41,633 bases of DNA from assembly GCA_947628605.1 (NCBI GenBank), contig CANRAM010000003.1:1-41633 (forward strand), in the 5' to 3' direction. The notes beneath the pieces were generated by a model. The model was not told the origin of the DNA and did not search any database. It saw nothing but the letters and a program-made list of their open reading frames with translations. Source of the stretch: an uncultured Clostridia bacterium (GTDB lineage Bacteria > Bacillota > Clostridia > TANB77 > CAG-508). A program made the translations under genes and the position numbers. Below, piece by piece: positions 1 through 11,702 of this stretch. The first letter of the stretch is position 1; each line of letters opens with the position of its first letter.

Positions 1-227
1 AAAAAATTGATAAAGTAATATTGAAACAAGCAATATATGCTACTTTTCAAAATAGAAATACAGAAAATGATTTGAAAGACATAGAACGTATAATAGAAAC
101 TATTATAAAAGATAAAACATTACATACTTCATGGGCTGATTACAAGGACAAGCACAGTTATGCAAAAAATATAGACTTGAAAGATATAATTAATGCAATT
201 GAATTTATAAAAAATGAGATTAAATGA
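1..227 (+). CDS. C-terminal fragment of an AbiEii/nucleotidyltransferase-type protein, truncated by window start
   Basis: Frame is open from base 3 (KIDKVILKQAIYATFQNRNTENDLKDIERII...); C-terminal pattern resembles AbiEii/AbiGii-family proteins. Confidence 0.4.
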   Translation, partial: KIDKVILKQAIYATFQNRNTENDLKDIERIIETIIKDKTLHTSWADYKDKHSYAKNIDLKDIINAIEFIKNEIK

Positions 228-299
228 GGAATAATAGAAAACAGATTAACTTTTTTAAAATTTTTTAGATATTTTTTAGATATTCAAACACAAACAAAA

Positions 300-325
300 A
301 ACCAATGGCTTGAAACCATTGATTT
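300..325. terminator. putative terminator hairpin
   Basis: caatgg/ccattg stem with flanking A/T runs. Confidence 0.35.
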
Positions 326-410
326 TACTGGTGAACCGAAACTTTCTAAATCCGAAATTTGACAACAAAAAAATACATCTTTAGCTTTTCCGCTATTTAA
401 GTATTGCTTA

Positions 411-773
411 TTATGCTACTTTTATTCCTGTATCAATTATTTCTTGAACAAAAGGATTTCCTTCTTCAAAGTCTTCTACTTTTATAGGATGTGGTTCTAT
501 TCTTAAATCTATATTTCGTGTTAGCATCATAAGTTCAACCATTAAATCAAAAACATTATTATCACTATTAATAATAATTGCTACATCTATATCACTATCT
601 TCAGTATTTGTTCCCTTAGCGCAAGAACCAAATAAATACACTGCTTTAATGCTAAAATGTTTTGATATTTCTTTAATATATTCTTCTACATTTTCAAGAA
701 TTTCTATATCAACATTTTCTTTACTTTCAATCCAATAATTCATTAAATCTATATTATTCATAATTATTATCAC
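411..773 (-). CDS. nucleotidyltransferase domain protein (MNT-like)
   Basis: AVYLFGSCAKGTNTEDSDIDVAI matches the GSxxxGxxxxxSDxD motif. Confidence 0.75.
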   Translation of the reverse strand: MIIIMNNIDLMNYWIESKENVDIEILENVEEYIKEISKHFSIKAVYLFGSCAKGTNTEDSDIDVAIIINSDNNVFDLMVELMMLTRNIDLRIEPHPIKVEDFEEGNPFVQEIIDTGIKVA

Positions 774-790
774 CTTTTTTAATATAATAA

Positions 791-835
791 ATCCACTATA
801 TTATCAATTTTATACGAATTAATAATATAGTGGAT
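791..835. repeat. 14-bp perfect inverted repeat (hairpin)
   Basis: atccactatattat ... ataatatagtggat. Confidence 0.6.
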
Positions 836-837
836 AA

Positions 838-858
838 CTTATACTGGGTTCGTATAAG
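838..858 (-). terminator. hairpin just 3' of the tRNA gene
   Basis: cttatac-tgggttc-gtataag. Confidence 0.35.
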
Positions 859-865
859 ACTTTCT

Positions 866-942
<77 letters not shown>

Positions 943-1080
943 ATTTGAAGTACACCAATAATATTAGCACAAAAAATAGCCTGTGTCAATCAAAATAGAA
1001 TAAAAAATAAAAAAATATAGACTAACTATATGAAAAAATACAAAAATAGTATACAATATAATATATAAAGGAGATTAAAT

Positions 1081-1800
1081 ATGAAACAAGAAAGCAAGAA
1101 AATAACTATGCACGAAATAATATGGAATACCGTCATATTTAGTATAATAGGTCTAATAATAGAAACACTATTTTGTTATGCAACAACAGGCGTAATTGAG
1201 TGTAGAAAAGGATTAATATGGGGTCCATTATGTCCTGTATATGGTGTAGGAGCGACAGTACTAATAACACTATTAAAACAATATAAAAATAGTACTATAA
1301 AACTATTTTTATTAGGATGCATATTAGGAAATATAGTAGAATACACATTAAGTTATATGTTAGAAGCAATGTATGGAACCAGATTTTGGGATTATTCATA
1401 TATTAGACTAAACTTAAATGGAAGAATATGCATTAAATACTCAATGTTTTGGGGAATACTTGCAGTATTATTAATAAAATTAATAGAACCACCAATAAAT
1501 AAATTAATAAATAAAATACCGCAAAGTAAAAGAAAAATAATAGATATAGCAGTAGTAACATATTTAGCAATAGACTGTATAGCAACAGTATGGGGAATAC
1601 AAGCATATCAAAAAAGAGTAGACAATCAAATAAACAAAATATCAAAACAACAAGAAGGAAATATACAAAAAATAAAAACAAAAATAGAAGATACACTATT
1701 CTCAAATGAAAAAATGAAAAAAACATTTCCAAATTTAAGATATGTAGATAGCACAAAACAACAACACTATATAAAAGAAATCCTAGAAGCAAATGAATAG
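1081..1800 (+). CDS. putative ABC-transporter type IV / CmpB-like membrane protein
   Basis: IWGPLCPVYGVGA motif, multiple TM segments. Confidence 0.7.
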   Translation: MKQESKKITMHEIIWNTVIFSIIGLIIETLFCYATTGVIECRKGLIWGPLCPVYGVGATVLITLLKQYKNSTIKLFLLGCILGNIVEYTLSYMLEAMYGTRFWDYSYIRLNLNGRICIKYSMFWGILAVLLIKLIEPPINKLINKIPQSKRKIIDIAVVTYLAIDCIATVWGIQAYQKRVDNQINKISKQQEGNIQKIKTKIEDTLFSNEKMKKTFPNLRYVDSTKQQHYIKEILEANE

Positions 1801-1816
1801 CACTAGGATTTTTTAA
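1778..1816. terminator. bidirectional terminator between convergent genes
   Basis: aaatcctag...ctaggattt followed by T run. Confidence 0.65.
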
Positions 1817-2618
1817 ATTTGTTCAAAACCATAATAACATCTTCAAAAGAACCATTATCAGTCAAAACAACGTCAAAAGCATCCATATAAAACTCAAAAT
1901 TAGTATCAACCATCTTATCTAAAAAACCGAAACACAAACATTTATCTAAATCTTTTTTTGGAATCATAGATAAATCCTCAATTAAATCACCAAAAAGCAA
2001 AGCGTGTTTTTTCTTACGGAAAGTCGAATTACAAGCATTATTAGCACACTCTAAACTCTTATTACACGAATGAATCATAAACTTATTGTATTTTAACATA
2101 TTACCATCATCAGAAAAATCTATAAAATTACTAACAATATCAATATTATCATATAAGCAATCATTAATACGTAACAAATTATAAATAACATTTCCAATAC
2201 CAGCAGACAAAATAATAACAGGAATATTATTATCATATAACCCCTTTAAAAACTTTTTAAAACCTTGCCTAAAATGAACATTAGCATTACAAACACACAA
2301 ATCAAGAATATTTGAATTTAAACCATACTCATAGAATAAATTCATATTCTTTATATACCACTCTTGCAAATATTTAGATTTTGTAGAAAAATCCAAAGTA
2401 TAATCTAACTCATAAGGATAATATTTACTAGCAAGATTATGAGAAGCCTCTATAAACTTAGAACTCATAAATTTTGGATTCTCTAAAACACTCCAAGAAT
2501 TACTACTATCTTTAGTAGTGATAGTATTGTCAAAATCCAAAACAACATAAAAATCTAAACTAGATAAATTAATATTACAAAATTTTTTTTCATTAATATA
2601 AATCATAAAAATACACAA
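1803..2618 (-). CDS. HAD-superfamily, UMPH-1/pyrimidine 5'-nucleotidase-like
   Basis: VVLDFDNTITTKDSSNSW, LSAGIGNVI, LLFGDLIEDLSM HAD motifs. Confidence 0.65.
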   Translation of the reverse strand: MCIFMIYINEKKFCNINLSSLDFYVVLDFDNTITTKDSSNSWSVLENPKFMSSKFIEASHNLASKYYPYELDYTLDFSTKSKYLQEWYIKNMNLFYEYGLNSNILDLCVCNANVHFRQGFKKFLKGLYDNNIPVIILSAGIGNVIYNLLRINDCLYDNIDIVSNFIDFSDDGNMLKYNKFMIHSCNKSLECANNACNSTFRKKKHALLFGDLIEDLSMIPKKDLDKCLCFGFLDKMVDTNFEFYMDAFDVVLTDNGSFEDVIMVLNKFKKS

Positions 2619-2700
2619 TCAGTTAAACACTGAAAAATTCTCCTTTTTTCAAAACTATAACAATTATATAGAAAAAAGGCAAAAAAAGCAATACAACAAA

Positions 2701-3321
2701 CTACACAAAAAAATCAATTAAAAGGCGAATAAATCCAATCGCTCCAAAAACAATAAAAATCAAACCAGATAAAAAATTCATTGTTTTATTAGAAAGCTTA
2801 CTACTTAAAAACTTACCAAACAAAATAGCAATAGAATCACTTGTAACCATACCTAAAACAGCACCCAAAATTAAAAACAACTTAAAATTTGGATACCCAA
2901 TACCAAGACCTAAAGATGCAAGAAAAGTTTTATCCCCAAGTTCACCAACGGCGATAGATAAAGCAATAATAAGCAAATAACTAATACCCAAATTAGAAAT
3001 CTTCTTTAAAATACCAGTTTTAGATGAACTATCACTATCTTCAACATTCATAAAAGCAAAAATACCAAAAAGCAAAAAAGAAAAATAAGTAATAAACTCC
3101 AAAGCCGAATGAAGCCACATATTATCAACATTTCCCAAAGCACTGCCAAACAAAATAGCCAATCCGTGACTAAGAAAAGAACCAAGAGCTACACCCATTA
3201 AAATAGTAAAACTTTTAATTTTAGAAGAAAAAGACAAAACAAGTAATTGTGTCTTATCGCCTAATTCAGACATAAAAACAATAAAAAAAGACACAAAAAA
3301 AGGGTATAAAAAATCCATCAC
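2701..3321 (-). CDS. TMEM165/GDT1 (UPF0016) family cation transporter
   Basis: Two ELGDKT motifs (ELGDKTQLL, ELGDKTFLA). Confidence 0.9.
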   Translation of the reverse strand: MMDFLYPFFVSFFIVFMSELGDKTQLLVLSFSSKIKSFTILMGVALGSFLSHGLAILFGSALGNVDNMWLHSALEFITYFSFLLFGIFAFMNVEDSDSSSKTGILKKISNLGISYLLIIALSIAVGELGDKTFLASLGLGIGYPNFKLFLILGAVLGMVTSDSIAILFGKFLSSKLSNKTMNFLSGLIFIVFGAIGFIRLLIDFFV

Positions 3322-3490
3322 ACATCACCTATATAATAAATATGAAAAAATCAAAAAAATATTCAAAAACAAATTTTGTGAAAAATGTGTGAAAAAAAAT
3401 TATTTTATGAAAATAATATTGAAAATATTTACGGAAAATGATAATATCGTAAAAGTTAATAAATTAAAATTGAGATAGGGAGGAATTAAA

Positions 3491-4471
3491 TTGATTGAAG
3501 TAAAAAATGTAACTAAAAAATACGGTAGCTTTACAGCAGTAGACAATATAAGCTTCAATATCAAAGAAGGAGAAATTGTAGGTTTACTAGGCCCAAATGG
3601 AGCAGGAAAAAGTACTACAATGAATATGCTTACAGGTTTTATAGAGCCAAATGAAGGTCAAATAATAATAGACGGCTATGATATGCTAAAGAAACCAAAA
3701 AAAGCAAAAAAACAAATAGGATATATGCCAGAAGGAGTACCACTATATAACGACCTAACAGTAAAAGAATTTATAAACTATATGGCCGACTTAAAAATGG
3801 TACCAAAAAAAGAGAAAAAAGAAAAAGTACAAAAAATAATAGAACAAACAAATTTAAAAGATGTACAAAATAAGCTAATAAGAAACATATCAAGAGGATA
3901 CAAACAACGTGTAAGTATGGCAGGAGCTCTAGTAGGAAGTCCAAAAATACTAATACTAGATGAACCAACAGTAGGTCTAGACCCAAAACAAATAACAGAA
4001 ATAAGAGCATTAATAAAATCATTTGGAAAAGACCATACAATCATATTAAGTTCTCATATACTATCAGAAGTAAGTCAAATATGTGAAAAAGTAATAATAA
4101 TAAATAAAGGAAAAATAGTAGCCGTAGACACACCAAACAACCTAGAAGAAAAAGTTAAAGAAGGAAATGTACTACAAATAACGGTAGAAGATAAAGAAGG
4201 AAAAATAGAAGAAGTAAGTAAAAATATTAAAGGAATAAAAGAAATTAAATTAATAAAAACAAATAGCGATAATACAAAAGAATACACAATAACATCAGAT
4301 AAAGAAACAGACCTAAGAAAAGAACTATTTGAAAAATATTCAAAAGAAAACATAACAATATTCGAACTAAAAAAAGCAGAATCAACACTTGAAGATGCAT
4401 TTATGAAATTAATAGAAAATAAAGACGAGGAGGGTAAGAAAAATGTGGGCAATACTAAAAAAAGAAGTTAA
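3491..4471 (+). CDS. ABC transporter ATP-binding protein (GldA-like)
   Basis: Walker A GPNGAGKST, ILILDEPTVGLDP; TTG start with agggagg SD. Confidence 0.9.
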   Translation: MIEVKNVTKKYGSFTAVDNISFNIKEGEIVGLLGPNGAGKSTTMNMLTGFIEPNEGQIIIDGYDMLKKPKKAKKQIGYMPEGVPLYNDLTVKEFINYMADLKMVPKKEKKEKVQKIIEQTNLKDVQNKLIRNISRGYKQRVSMAGALVGSPKILILDEPTVGLDPKQITEIRALIKSFGKDHTIILSSHILSEVSQICEKVIIINKGKIVAVDTPNNLEEKVKEGNVLQITVEDKEGKIEEVSKNIKGIKEIKLIKTNSDNTKEYTITSDKETDLRKELFEKYSKENITIFELKKAESTLEDAFMKLIENKDEEGKKNVGNTKKRS

Positions 4472-5123
4472 AAGTTATTTCCTATCACCAATAGGATATG
4501 TATTCATAGGATTATTCTTAGCAATGTGTAGTGTGTTCTTCTACTTAGACGTTGTTAACTACGGAAGTATGCAATTCGAGAATATGTTTTACTCATCAGC
4601 AACAGTACTAACATTTATAGTACCAATATTAACAATGAGAATGTTCGCAGAAGAAAGAAAAGTAGGAACAGAACAACTACTTATGACATCACCAAGAAGT
4701 ATAACAAGCATAGTATTAGGAAAATTTTTAGCAGCAGTATTTATAATAGTAATAACAGAAATTTGTACATTAGCATACCTTGCAATACTATTTATGTTCG
4801 GAACACCACAAATAAAAACAGTATTAGTAACATTATTAGGATTCTTAATGTTAAGTATGGCATACATATCATTTGGAATGTTTGCATCAAGCATAACAGA
4901 AAATCAAATAATTGCGGGAGTAGTAACAATAGGATTTTTTATAATAACGTGGTTTTTACCAAACTTCAGTGAACTTCTTACACCACTATCACTTATAAAT
5001 ATGTTTGATAAATTTCCATCAGGATTAATAGCACTAGAAGAACTTGTAACATATATAACATTCTCAGTATTCTTTATACTACTTACAATAATAACACTAC
5101 AAAGAAAAAAGAGTGTAAAATAG
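4443..5123 (+). CDS. ABC transporter permease (GldF-like)
   Basis: ABC-2 type permease with SPIGYVFIGLF N-terminus; overlaps ATPase gene. Confidence 0.85.
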   Translation: MWAILKKEVKSYFLSPIGYVFIGLFLAMCSVFFYLDVVNYGSMQFENMFYSSATVLTFIVPILTMRMFAEERKVGTEQLLMTSPRSITSIVLGKFLAAVFIIVITEICTLAYLAILFMFGTPQIKTVLVTLLGFLMLSMAYISFGMFASSITENQIIAGVVTIGFFIITWFLPNFSELLTPLSLINMFDKFPSGLIALEELVTYITFSVFFILLTIITLQRKKSVK

Positions 5124-5138
5124 GAAGGGCGTGAAAAA

Positions 5139-6584
5139 GTGAAAAAAATAATAGAGATATTAAAGAAAAAATGGTTAAGAGACACATCAAAAACCATAAT
5201 ATTAGTAGTAATCTTATTCGCAGTATTTATAGGTATAAATGTACTAATACAAAAAGCAGATATACAAGATATAGACCTAACAAAAAATAAATTATATACT
5301 TTATCAGATGTATCAATAAATCAAATAAAAGATATACAAAAAGATGTAAAAATATATGTAATTGGAATAGAAGAAGATTCAAGCATAGGAGACCTTGTAA
5401 AACAATATACAAGTAAAAACGAAAAAATTACTTATGAAATAATACCAGACATTCAAGATAGAGTAGACTTAAAATCAAAATATAACTTAGAAGATGAAAC
5501 ACAACTAATAATAGTAGAATCGGAAGAGAACAATAAAATATTAACAGCAAGTGACTTATACACATATGACTATACAACATATCAACAAATAGATATATCA
5601 GAAGAAAAAATAACAAATGCAATAGTAGACCTAACAATAGACGAAAAACCAAAAATATACTTCTTAACAGGTCACAATGAATACTCAATACAAAACCATA
5701 TGATATATCTAAACGCATATTTACAAAATGAAGCAAACGATGTACAAACATTAGACTTACTTGTAAAAGACCAAGTACCAGAAGATACTAGTTTACTTGT
5801 AATAGCAAGTCCACAAAAGGACATTTTAGATAAAGAAGTAGAGCAAATAACTAACTACATAAATAAAGGTGGAAAAATACTTTTCTTAAATGACCCTAAC
5901 TTTGAAGGTACAGAATTTCCAAATATGCAAAAAATCTTAGACCTATTTGGAGCAAGATTTGATGAAGGAATAATACTAGAACAAGACACAGACAAAATGG
6001 CTTTACAATCACCAAACTATATAATACCAAATATAGCATCAACAGAAGCAACAAAAGATATAGTAACAGATGGTGGAATATTGTTAATAAATGCAACAAG
6101 AATTTCATTAGCAGAAGCGGAAAAATTAGAAGAACTACAAGTAACAAGCCAAGATATATTAACTACAAGTGAAAAAGCATTATTTAGAAAAGAAGTAGAA
6201 AATACAAGCACAACCAAGATTGCATCAGATGAAGAAGGAAGCTTTACAGTAGGAACAAAATTAACAAAAAAAATAAATGATGAAACAAATTCAACAATGT
6301 ACCTAATATCAGATAACTTCTTCTTAGTAGACTACCCAATAACAATAGGAAATGCACAAATATATCCAATACAATTCTATAACAACAGAGACTATATTCT
6401 AAATACAATAGCAGAATTAACAGATAGAGAAGATACAATATCAATAAGAAAAGATACAGGTGTAATTACATATACAGCAACAGAAACACAAGATAGAATA
6501 ATAAGAATAATAATAGTAGCATATCCAACAATTATAATATTAATAGGAATTATAGTATGGATTATTAGAAGAAGAAAAAAATAA
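5139..6584 (+). CDS. GldG-family ABC transporter auxiliary protein
   Basis: Position after GldA/F; YTLSD...DVKIYVIG...YFLTGHNE. Confidence 0.8.
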   Translation: MKKIIEILKKKWLRDTSKTIILVVILFAVFIGINVLIQKADIQDIDLTKNKLYTLSDVSINQIKDIQKDVKIYVIGIEEDSSIGDLVKQYTSKNEKITYEIIPDIQDRVDLKSKYNLEDETQLIIVESEENNKILTASDLYTYDYTTYQQIDISEEKITNAIVDLTIDEKPKIYFLTGHNEYSIQNHMIYLNAYLQNEANDVQTLDLLVKDQVPEDTSLLVIASPQKDILDKEVEQITNYINKGGKILFLNDPNFEGTEFPNMQKILDLFGARFDEGIILEQDTDKMALQSPNYIIPNIASTEATKDIVTDGGILLINATRISLAEAEKLEELQVTSQDILTTSEKALFRKEVENTSTTKIASDEEGSFTVGTKLTKKINDETNSTMYLISDNFFLVDYPITIGNAQIYPIQFYNNRDYILNTIAELTDREDTISIRKDTGVITYTATETQDRIIRIIIVAYPTIIILIGIIVWIIRRRKK

Positions 6585-6604
6585 ATTTAATATAAATAAA
6601 ACAA

Positions 6605-6639
6605 AAAACCTCTCATATAATATAAAAAAGAGAGGTTTT
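6605..6639 (+). promoter_or_regulatory. terminator/attenuator-like hairpin containing the SD of the next gene
   Basis: aaaacctctc...gagaggtttt; gagagg lies 10-15 nt upstream of ATG 6645. Confidence 0.6.
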
Positions 6640-6644
6640 ATTTT

Positions 6645-7655
6645 ATGAAAAATACACTAAAAGTAGTATTAGTTATTGTAGGAACAATTATAGGAGCCGG
6701 ATTTGCATCAGGAAAAGAAATATACATATTTTTTGGAATATATGGAAAATATGCTATCACAAGCATAATAATATCACAAGCAATAATAGGGTTAATTATA
6801 TACAAAGTACTAAAAATAGTACAAAAAAGTGAAAAAGAAAATTATGAAGAATTAGTAAACAAGCTAACATACAATAAAACAATACAAGACGTAATAAAAA
6901 TAATAGTAAAAATATTTCTAGTAGTATCATTTTATGTAATGATAGCAGGATTTAGTGCATACTTTACACAAGAACTAAAATTACCAAGATTAGTAGGAAC
7001 AATAATAATAGGAATATTAAGCTATATAATATTTATGGGAAATATTGAAAGAGTAATACAAGTAAATGAAATATTAATGCCAGTATTAATAATATTCATA
7101 ATAATACTAGCAATAAAAAATATAAGCATAAACACAATACAATTACAAAACACCTCAAAAACGTTAATAGAAAGCATATACAAAGGAATACTGTACACAA
7201 GTTACAACAGCATAACGCTAATACCGATATTAATATCAATAAAAAAATATATAGGTAGCAAAAAGCAAATAAAACAAATATCAGTACTATGTGTAAGCAT
7301 ACTAGTATTGCTTGCTTTAGCAATACTAACTTTAATATTAAAAATAGATATAAACATAAACACAATAGAAATACCAACAGTATACATAGCAGCAAAAACA
7401 GGTACTATATATAAATATATATATGGAATAATAATGTTATCAGCAATACTAACATCAGCAGTATCAGCAGGATATGCAATTCTAGAAAATTATAACGATA
7501 ATCCAAAAAAATACAAAAAAACAGCAATTATGTTAGTTCTAAGCTCAATATTTGTGTCGAAATTAGGATTTTCAAATTTAATAAATATCCTATATCCAGT
7601 ATTTGGAGTATTGGGAATAGCCCAAATAATATTGATAATGCTTGTGAAAACATAA
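6645..7655 (+). CDS. YkvI-like membrane protein
   Basis: VVLVIVGTIIGAGFASGKEI N-terminus; multi-TM. Confidence 0.75.
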   Translation: MKNTLKVVLVIVGTIIGAGFASGKEIYIFFGIYGKYAITSIIISQAIIGLIIYKVLKIVQKSEKENYEELVNKLTYNKTIQDVIKIIVKIFLVVSFYVMIAGFSAYFTQELKLPRLVGTIIIGILSYIIFMGNIERVIQVNEILMPVLIIFIIILAIKNISINTIQLQNTSKTLIESIYKGILYTSYNSITLIPILISIKKYIGSKKQIKQISVLCVSILVLLALAILTLILKIDININTIEIPTVYIAAKTGTIYKYIYGIIMLSAILTSAVSAGYAILENYNDNPKKYKKTAIMLVLSSIFVSKLGFSNLINILYPVFGVLGIAQIILIMLVKT

Positions 7656-7769
7656 GTAATTGTGTATACATTCGTATTATAAAGTAAAATTATATTCAAA
7701 AAATCTTGAAAAAAAACAAAAAAACTGATATAAAATAAGAAGAAAATATTAGGAGACAAGTTTGAAAAT

Positions 7770-8927
7770 ATGAAAATAAAAATAGAAGAAAATATAAAAA
7801 GAAAAATAAAAATAGGAATAATAATTCTATTAGGAATATTAATAATACTAATAACCTCATTATACTTAGGGAATCAGCAGTTTCGAACCTTTTTCAATAG
7901 ATATATACTAAGAAAAGAACTAATAGAAAATAATGTAATAAGAATAGACCTAACGACAATAGAAAATCCAAGCATATATGCATATGATAAATATATAGCA
8001 ATACTAAGTAAAAACCAATTAACAACATATTCAAGTACAGGAAAAAAAGAATACGAACACGAAATAGAAGTAAGCGATGCACTATTTGCATCAAACAATA
8101 GATTTCTAGCAATAGCACAAAAAAATGGCCAAAATGTATACTTAATATCTGAAACAAACTTAATATGGCAGGTAGAAGTTGAAGGTAATATACAAAAAAT
8201 AAACATAAACAAAAATGGATATGTATCAGTAATAACAACAGGAAACAGCTACAAAACAGTAGTAATTACATACAGTCCAGAAGGAAAAGAACTATTTAAA
8301 ACATACTTATCTAGTAGTATAGCAATAGATACAAGCATATCGTATGACAATAAATACTTAGCACTAGCAGAAATAGATACATCAGGAAGTACAATACAAT
8401 CAAGCATAAAAATTATATCACTAGAGAAAGCACAAAATACACCAAAAGAGTCAGTAATACAAAAACAAAAACAACAAGTGAACAGGTTAATAACAGATAT
8501 AGAATACCAAGACAAAAATAAAATATTAATACTATGTGACGACGGAATATATACATTAGACGAATCATCACAAAATCAAAAACTAGCATTTGAAAAAAGT
8601 AAAATAACATTTGCAAGTATAAATTTAAATAACTATATGGCATATAGTATAGAAAAAAAATCAGGATTATTTACAAATACTCAAGTAAATCTAAAAAATA
8701 TAAACACAGATAAAGAAAATATATATACCACAGGCGGAACAATAAAAGATATAAAAACAAGTACAAATAAAATAGCATTAAATTTAGGAAGTCAGGTAGA
8801 ATTTATAAACACACTTGGCTGGGAAATAAAAAAATATGTATCAGAAAAAGAAATAACCGACATAGTAATAGCAGATAACATAGCAGGAATTGTATATAAA
8901 GATAAAATAGAAATAATAAATTTATAA
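7770..8927 (+). CDS. DUF5711-like membrane-anchored beta-propeller-type protein
   Basis: N-terminal TM then repeated beta-strand-rich region; neighbourhood with CvpA. Confidence 0.55.
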   Translation: MKIKIEENIKRKIKIGIIILLGILIILITSLYLGNQQFRTFFNRYILRKELIENNVIRIDLTTIENPSIYAYDKYIAILSKNQLTTYSSTGKKEYEHEIEVSDALFASNNRFLAIAQKNGQNVYLISETNLIWQVEVEGNIQKININKNGYVSVITTGNSYKTVVITYSPEGKELFKTYLSSSIAIDTSISYDNKYLALAEIDTSGSTIQSSIKIISLEKAQNTPKESVIQKQKQQVNRLITDIEYQDKNKILILCDDGIYTLDESSQNQKLAFEKSKITFASINLNNYMAYSIEKKSGLFTNTQVNLKNINTDKENIYTTGGTIKDIKTSTNKIALNLGSQVEFINTLGWEIKKYVSEKEITDIVIADNIAGIVYKDKIEIINL

Positions 8928-8940
8928 AGGGGGAACAAGT

Positions 8941-9597
8941 ATGTCAATAATAATAGACTTAATATTAATAGGAATAATAGCAATAAGTACGTTTTTAGGA
9001 TATAAAAAAGGATTAATAGGAGTAGCGTTTAAAATAATATCATTTATAATAGCAATAGTAATAACATTAATACTATTCAAACCAATATCTAGTATAATAA
9101 TAAATAAAACAAAAATAGCATCAACAATAGAAGAAACAATAAATGAAAAACTATCATCAATACAAATAACAGGTGGAAAAATTGAAGAAGACACAAACTT
9201 ACCAAAGGTATTAGTAAACTATATAAATGATGAAGCAAGCCAAATGATAAATCAAACAGGGGAAACAATAATAAACACAGTATCAAAAAACTTAACAGAA
9301 ACAGCAATAAATGTAATAGTAATGATAGTAATATTTATAATAACAAGATTACTACTAATATTTGCAAAAGCAGTTTTAGAAACAGTAGCAGAACTACCAA
9401 TAGTAAAACAATTCAACGAAGTAGGCGGAGTGTTATATGGCTTATTAAGAAGCTTATTAATAATATATGTAGTTTTAGCGCTAATAAGCTTAATAATACC
9501 AGTTTTAAATAATACAAGCATACTAGAAAGCATAAATAATACATACATAACAAAAATGTTGTACAATAACAACTTAATATTAATGATATTCTTTTAA
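8941..9597 (+). CDS. CvpA family protein
   Basis: IIDLILIGIIAISTFLGYKKGLIGVAFK. Confidence 0.8.
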   Translation: MSIIIDLILIGIIAISTFLGYKKGLIGVAFKIISFIIAIVITLILFKPISSIIINKTKIASTIEETINEKLSSIQITGGKIEEDTNLPKVLVNYINDEASQMINQTGETIINTVSKNLTETAINVIVMIVIFIITRLLLIFAKAVLETVAELPIVKQFNEVGGVLYGLLRSLLIIYVVLALISLIIPVLNNTSILESINNTYITKMLYNNNLILMIFF

Positions 9598-9610
9598 AAC
9601 AAAAAAACAT

Positions 9611-9640
9611 AAACAATCCCCTGTAACAGGGGATTGTTTA
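9611..9640 (+). terminator. Rho-independent terminator
   Basis: aaacaatcccctg-taa-caggggattgttt. Confidence 0.85.
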
Positions 9641-9737
9641 ACTTTTACTTTTTAGTAAAAAATATGTGACAAATCTTGATATTTCGACACAGGTTTGTTA
9701 TACTTATAACAACTTAATAAAATTAGGAGTGAAAAAA

Positions 9738-11250
<1,513 letters not shown>

Positions 11251-11310
11251 AATTATAAAAGGTTTATAGGTAACCTTAGAAAAAACTAAATATCTAATAT
11301 GGAGGGCAAA

Positions 11311-11634
11311 ATGGAAAACGAATTACTAGAAAAAATTATTAAATTGCTAGAAGACAAAAAAGCGATAGATTTAAAAACAATGGATGTGAAGGAAAAAACA
11401 ACTTTAGCGGACCATTTTATAGTAGTAAGCGGAACGTCTATAACACACATAAGAGCATTAGCAGATAATGTAGAAATAGAGTTGAAAAAAGAAAATATTT
11501 ATCCAAATAAAATTGAAGGATATAATACTGAATGGATATTAATGGATTATGGAGATATAGTAGTAAATATATTTACAGATAAAGAAAGACAAAATTATAA
11601 TTTAGAAGAATTATATATGAACATAAATCAATAA
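11311..11634 (+). CDS. rsfS: ribosome silencing factor RsfS
   Basis: DLKTMDVKEKTTLADHFIVVSGTSITHIRALADNVE; ggaggg SD before ATG 11311. Confidence 0.92.
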   Translation: MENELLEKIIKLLEDKKAIDLKTMDVKEKTTLADHFIVVSGTSITHIRALADNVEIELKKENIYPNKIEGYNTEWILMDYGDIVVNIFTDKERQNYNLEELYMNINQ

Positions 11635-11636
11635 GA

Positions 11637-11680
11637 TAAAATAATAAAAAACAATATTTTTATTGTTTTTTATTATTTTA
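11637..11680. terminator. bidirectional terminator
   Basis: 20-bp perfect stem taaaataataaaaaacaata/tattgttttttattatttta, 4-nt loop. Confidence 0.85.
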
Positions 11681-11702
11681 TAAGTAGAACTATATTTATA
11701 AC

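Noticed and set aside
1433-1792. Leu/Phe-rich antisense ORFs (also 3771..4040, 5428..5751, 7096..7395, 8413..8643, 10090..10410, 28512..28877 and similar)
   Set aside because: Complementary to well-supported genes; low-complexity composition expected from AT-rich codon bias; no motifs.
3322-3480. yybP-ykoY (Mn) riboswitch upstream of the TMEM165/GDT1 gene
   Set aside because: The leader is very AT-rich and lacks recognisable conserved loops.
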